A stretch of DNA of 64,000 bases, taken from positions 682,001 to 746,000 of the forward strand of contig CP012815.1 in assembly GCA_001936135.1 (NCBI GenBank), given 5' to 3'. The translations under genes and the position numbers were made by a program. Below, in pieces: positions 62,936 through 64,000 of the stretch; the stretch's first letter is position 1, and each line of letters opens with the position of its first letter. The notes below the pieces were generated by a model. That model did no database searches. It saw only the letters and a list, made by a program, of their open reading frames with translations, and was not told where the DNA came from. The stretch comes from Saccharomycopsis fibuligera x Saccharomycopsis cf. fibuligera (lineage: Eukaryota; Ascomycota; Saccharomycetes; Ascoideales; Saccharomycopsidaceae).

Positions 62936-64000
62936 CTTATCTTTTTTACTCTTTCGAGATTTACCATATTAGCCCAAGGTCTGAAATTTTTTTGCTAGTA
63001 ACATTAATAATTCAATACACTACATATACACTGATATATAGAACATCACTTTCGAAGGAAATGTGTTGGCAGAACATGCTGACCACGATGGAACTAATAG
63101 TTAGCTAGGCAGTAGATTTGGATAATAGCGAGGGATATATTCACTTGATTGCATCAACTCAAGTCCTTGGGAACTGGCTCATCTATCCTTCAAACAGTAA
63201 ATGGAGGTTCGATTACGATTAAAGTGACGTAAAAGAACATTTGGCTTGCATTGCAGAAGGAATATTCCGGACAGAAGAGTATGTTGCATAAAGGGACAGA
63301 TCTAAAACTCTTATAGAAACAGTAGAGTGCGTAGTAATTTGTTTTGAAGCTTTAAATATTCACTACATAAAATATTTTCTGGTCAACTATTTTGCAAATT
63401 GTTGTCCATCGATTTCGCTAATATTTTAAGACTATAGAAAGGGATCGGGGCTTTGATAGATCTGGACCCTGAGCTGTCAAATCTGCATAAAATTTATTAG
63501 TATATGCACCCCAGGTCCAATACTGCTTTGATACGCGTCAGTACACATGAAGTTTTTAGCATGTCAAAAATTATCTCAAAAAACACAAAATGCATTTTCC
63601 TTCATATACTGCTGAAAAGTCTTTTGTGCCATTTCCAAAACAAGAAACCTTTTATGTTCTAGAAGGACTGAACTCTGCTGTGGTCACAGACATTTTCTGG
63701 TTTTGGATGGTATCTATCTACTTTGGGAGGCAAACTTGCATTTGTGTAACTGTTCCTTACGCGCCTGGAAGTTTATTTTTTTTTATTTTTTTTTATTTTT
63801 TTCAGCTTCATTTATATCTAGAATAGATAATGATACCAAAAATAAACTATTTCTATTTATGATTTGCAAAAAAAATAGTTTGAGGTAGATATGCCATGAT
63901 TGTCGTCACATTTTCTCCGAATTATCAGATTCGTTGAAGGAAGCTTCTATTTATAACAGTTCAAGAGTTAAGATATTTTCTATATCCTCAAAATTAATGA
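62936..64000. other. Gene-free right end of window
   Basis: No gene, tRNA or repeat recognised. A T-rich tract at 63775-63801 generates spurious frames. No match by eye to the repeat families further left. Confidence 0.45.

Noticed and set aside
1-64000. CRISPR arrays, operons, rRNA genes
   Set aside because: Eukaryotic yeast DNA; no regular spacer arrays or rRNA-like sequence seen.

Overview
The window is nuclear DNA of a budding yeast (Saccharomycotina). It is AT-rich, with long A/T tracts and large asparagine/glutamine/serine runs in regulatory proteins. Genes are almost intron-free; the two introns seen have GTATGT donors and CTAAC-type branch sites. The set of orthologues is typically fungal (Hos2, Pib2-like, Uba4, Stp-like, Ape4, Hir, Ckb2, Dbp9, Gnt1-like, Tef1, Rai1, Atg18, Tpc1, class-2 DHODH). 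Protein resemblance is closest to Candida/Debaryomyces-type yeasts. CTG codons are rare and fall at variable or polar positions, which points to the CUG-Ser clade. Products are written here with CTG read as Leu; several of those residues are probably Ser.

Layout. 1-6 kb: a window-edge HOS2 histone deacetylase (-) diverges from a FYVE-finger TORC1-type regulator (PIB2-like, +). 6-19.8 kb is mostly gene-poor: one small single-pass membrane protein at 10 kb, a repeat cluster at 11.3-11.8 kb, UBA4 at 12.8-14.2 kb, then 5.6 kb without a recognisable gene. 19.8-47.4 kb is gene-dense: an STP-family zinc-finger factor, a long WD40 protein of the MABP1/WDR62 type, aspartyl aminopeptidase, a HIR-complex subunit, CKB2 (one intron), DBP9, a Gnt1-like glycosyltransferase, TEF1 (intron directly after the ATG) and a RAI1/DXO nuclease with an RG-rich N-terminus.

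48-63 kb mixes genes (ATG18, TPC1, URA9, a short CPA2 antiporter, a probable catalytically dead aspartyl-protease homologue) with four tRNA genes (Pro-TGG with intron, His-GTG, two Asp-GTC) and fossil retroelements. Three of the four copies of one poly(A)-ended, non-LTR-like repeat family lie just upstream of tRNA genes, all pointing away from the tRNA. One copy keeps a coding fragment that looks like the C-terminal zinc-knuckle end of a LINE reverse transcriptase. A solo LTR sits inside another copy with a perfect 5-bp target duplication, and a related solo LTR lies nearby in opposite orientation. A third repeat family (about 260 bp) occurs twice.

The genes form no operons or evident pathway cluster. 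The most notable signal is the retroelement/tRNA architecture, which suggests a LINE with tRNA-upstream target preference. The pseudo-protease, the CTG evidence and the small membrane protein followed by an in-frame open extension come next.
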